From: Methanoregulaceae archaeon
Lineage (GTDB): Archaea > Halobacteriota > Methanomicrobia > Methanomicrobiales > Methanospirillaceae
Length of the DNA: 6,562 bases
Assembly: GCA_028679405.1 (NCBI GenBank)
Contig: JAJRBP010000107.1
Span: forward strand, 1-6,562
Reading direction: 5' to 3'
The notes below the pieces were generated by a model, which was not told the DNA's origin, ran no database searches, and saw nothing but the letters and a program-made list of their open reading frames with translations. The position numbers and the translations under genes were made by a program. Within the stretch, counting starts at the first letter, position 1. The number at the start of each line of letters is the position of its first letter. Below are positions 5,581-6,562 of this stretch, one piece after another.

Positions 5581-5844
5581 TCAGTCGAGCGGTATCGTCT
5601 CCAGCTGCGAGACAAGCTCCCAGATGCGGGTCCGTGCATGCACGGGCATGTTGGGGTCGTTGCTGATCTCATCTATTTTCGAGATCGCCTCGGCGGCACG
5701 AAGACCGATTCCTTTAGAATTGTTCATGAGCAGCTGCCGTGTCTCATCAGCGACGCGCCTGATATTTCTTGGTATGGTGCTGTCATCCATGATGTGCTGC
5801 AGCATCAGGATGCAGTTATCTAATGTTTTCTCCGGGCCTGGCAT
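5581..5844 (-). CDS. UPF0147 family protein
   Basis: This is a complete 87-residue UPF0147 protein, a small all-helical family found in archaea and without an assigned function. Visible family features are the helix [20 protein letters not shown] (14-33), the stretch [20 protein letters not shown] (44-63), and the closing [18 protein letters not shown] (65-82). No catalytic motif or membrane segment is present; a structural, RNA-related or complex-scaffold role is possible but unproven. ATG 5844 has AAGGTGA as ribosome site about 5 nt upstream. The promoter is probably the TATATA at 5891-5896 or ATATAAG near 5880, giving a short leader. It converges on the radical SAM gene with stop codons 1 bp apart, and is divergent from the zinc-ribbon gene. 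Confidence 0.93.
   Translation of the reverse strand: MPGPEKTLDNCILMLQHIMDDSTIPRNIRRVADETRQLLMNNSKGIGLRAAEAISKIDEISNDPNMPVHARTRIWELVSQLETIPLD
5632..5645. repeat. 14-bp perfect palindrome inside the UPF0147 gene
   Basis: CCGTGCATGCACGG equals its own reverse complement. It encodes part of PVHAR near the C terminus of UPF0147, a conserved stretch, so the symmetry may be a by-product of codon choice. Confidence 0.5.
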
Positions 5845-5875
5845 GCAATCACCTTGGGCAACCCTTCTTATTATT

Positions 5876-5897
5876 ACTTATATCCCGACTTATATAG
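5876..5897. promoter_or_regulatory. Divergent promoter region shared by UPF0147 and zinc-ribbon genes
   Basis: The 79-bp gap between the two start codons holds two TATA-like elements, at 5878-5883 (TTATAT) and 5891-5896 (TATATA). The second is symmetric. On the minus strand it has the purine-rich ATGAAAC before it, a plausible BRE, and would start UPF0147 mRNA near 5868. On the plus strand the first element would start transcription near 5906, leaving room for the GGTGG ribosome site at 5915-5919; the second would give an almost leaderless zinc-ribbon mRNA. Confidence 0.55.
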
Positions 5898-5923
5898 TTT
5901 CATAAAAGAGACCAGGTGGAACC

Positions 5924-6325
5924 GTGGGACGTGAAGACGATATAATGGCTGCATACCTCCTGAAAGGAGGAAAAATGCTTGCAAAGTCCTGTAAAGACTG
6001 CGGCTGCCCCCTCTTCGAATACAAGGGTGAGGTCTCCTGCGTGGTGTGCGCAGAAGGAGGGGCGAAGGCCGGGAAGCAGGAAACGGGGAAAGGAACGGGG
6101 AAGACTTCTCCATCAGTTCCTCCCGCAGGCAGCGCGGGAGTTGCAGGAGAAGAAGCACGTCGGGCGGCCCCGGCCGGCCATACCACCCTTGCAGCATCTC
6201 TCGAAGGAAGTCTCATCGTCCTTTGCGGGCGGATCGAATCCGAAGCGGATCCTGAAAAGGTACTCACGCTGGTAAAGGCGCTTCAGAAGGGAATCGAGGC
6301 GCTCAGGCTCCTCGATCAGTCGTAA
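5924..6325 (+). CDS. ZNRD2/SSSCA1 (autoantigen p27) family zinc-ribbon protein
   Basis: This 133-residue protein belongs to the archaeal Sjogren's syndrome/scleroderma autoantigen 1 family, related to human ZNRD2. Residues 7-20 (IMAAYLLKGGKMLA) are the conserved lead-in helix. Residues 23-42 form a zinc ribbon with Cys23, Cys26, Cys39 and Cys42 as likely ligands and an extra Cys28. Residues 44-88 are a flexible Gly/Ala/Lys/Pro linker, and 90-131 (ASLEGSLIVLCGRIE, then VLTLVKALQKGIEALRLL) are predicted helix. The function in archaea is unknown. I chose GTG 5924 because AGGTGG lies 4 nt upstream and the family N terminus (acidic residues, then IMAxYLLKGGKML) is then complete; ATG 5945 has no ribosome site. 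It is divergent from UPF0147. Confidence 0.88.
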   Translation: MGREDDIMAAYLLKGGKMLAKSCKDCGCPLFEYKGEVSCVVCAEGGAKAGKQETGKGTGKTSPSVPPAGSAGVAGEEARRAAPAGHTTLAASLEGSLIVLCGRIESEADPEKVLTLVKALQKGIEALRLLDQS

Positions 6326-6386
6326 CAACAGGGTTGCACGGGACGCACCGGCCCCGACCGGTTCCCTGCCACTGTCCGGTTTTCAG
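6326..6386. terminator. Convergent intergenic gap with weak terminator-like signals
   Basis: This 61-bp gap separates the convergent zinc-ribbon and repair-nuclease genes. It holds a 5-bp stem (ACCGG 6347-6351 with CCGGT 6358-6362) and a short T-run within GGTTTTCAG near 6378-6386 for plus-strand transcripts. Both signals are weak, and nothing else is visible in the gap. Confidence 0.25.
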
Positions 6387-6562
6387 TCACTCGTAAGGCC
6401 TCCTGGAGAGCTCCCGGATCCCCTCGGCCTTTTTCTTCCCGATCCCCTCGACCTTCATCATTTCCTCAGCTTCGGCGTCGATGACCCCCCGGACCGATCC
6501 AAAATGCCCGAGGAGGAGCCTTGCGTTCTTCAGGCCGATCTCCGGGAACGCTGCGATCACCA
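6387..6562 (-). CDS. Hef/XPF-type DNA repair nuclease, C-terminal HhH end (partial)
   Basis: Only the last 57 codons and the TGA stop (6389-6387) lie in the window; the gene continues past the right edge. The peptide is a tandem helix-hairpin-helix domain: VIAAFPEIGLKNARLLLGHF, then GSVRGVIDAEAEEMMKVEGI, then GKKKAEGIRELSRRPYE. The hairpin VEGIGKKKAEGI and the FGSVRGVIDA link are typical of the DNA-binding tail of archaeal Hef and XPF/ERCC4 nucleases, which cut branched or stalled replication-fork DNA. The N-terminal helicase and the ERCC4 nuclease motif are outside the window, so whether this is full Hef or a stand-alone ERCC4 nuclease cannot be told. UvrC or another HhH protein is a less likely alternative. 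Confidence 0.8.
   Translation of the reverse strand, partial: VIAAFPEIGLKNARLLLGHFGSVRGVIDAEAEEMMKVEGIGKKKAEGIRELSRRPYE

Noticed and set aside
1..6562. CRISPR array, tRNA, rRNA or insertion sequence
   Set aside because: I found no regularly spaced repeats, no cloverleaf, and no transposase or terminal inverted repeats with target duplications.

Overview
The window looks like chromosomal DNA from a methanogenic archaeon, most likely of the order Methanomicrobiales. The grounds are the protein families (a UPF0147 protein, an archaeal ZNRD2/SSSCA1-type zinc-ribbon protein, an Hef/XPF-type helix-hairpin-helix C terminus, a secreted CARDB/COG1361-type surface protein), archaeal TATA-like boxes in the gaps between genes, frequent GTG starts and a moderately high GC content judged by eye. 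The genus cannot be fixed from this sequence. I see no rRNA, tRNA, CRISPR array, transposase or phage gene.

Layout. Positions 1-2947 hold a minus-strand operon, read right to left: a secreted, C-terminally anchored COG1361-type protein, a MacB/LolD-type ABC ATPase, and a MacB-type permease that runs off the left edge. The ATPase stop and permease start overlap by 4 bp (ATGA). The operon's upstream gap (2948-3192) is rich in signal: an 18-bp inverted repeat, a GGAA-N6-TTCC palindrome matching the operator core known for the methanogen nitrogen regulator NrpR, and a TATA-like box. Positions 3193-3990 hold a minus-strand gene for a small exported protein of unknown function, followed by a set of short hairpins. 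Its leader has a 10-bp stem ending right at the ribosome binding site.

From 4211 the plus strand carries a YjbQ/UPF0047 gene and a spore-photoproduct-lyase-like radical SAM gene, probably co-transcribed. The radical SAM gene converges with a minus-strand UPF0147 gene, leaving 1 bp between the stop codons. UPF0147 is divergent from a plus-strand zinc-ribbon gene, and the two share a 79-bp promoter region. The right edge holds the last 57 codons of a minus-strand Hef/XPF-type DNA repair nuclease gene.

How the genes may work together. The surface protein, ATPase and permease probably form one cell-envelope export or membrane-extraction machine, with the surface protein standing where bacteria would use a MacA adaptor. 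The rest are conserved archaeal housekeeping or uncharacterised genes. The points most worth following are regulatory: the NrpR-like operator and second palindrome before the transporter operon, and the alternative RNA pairings in the leader of the unknown exported protein.
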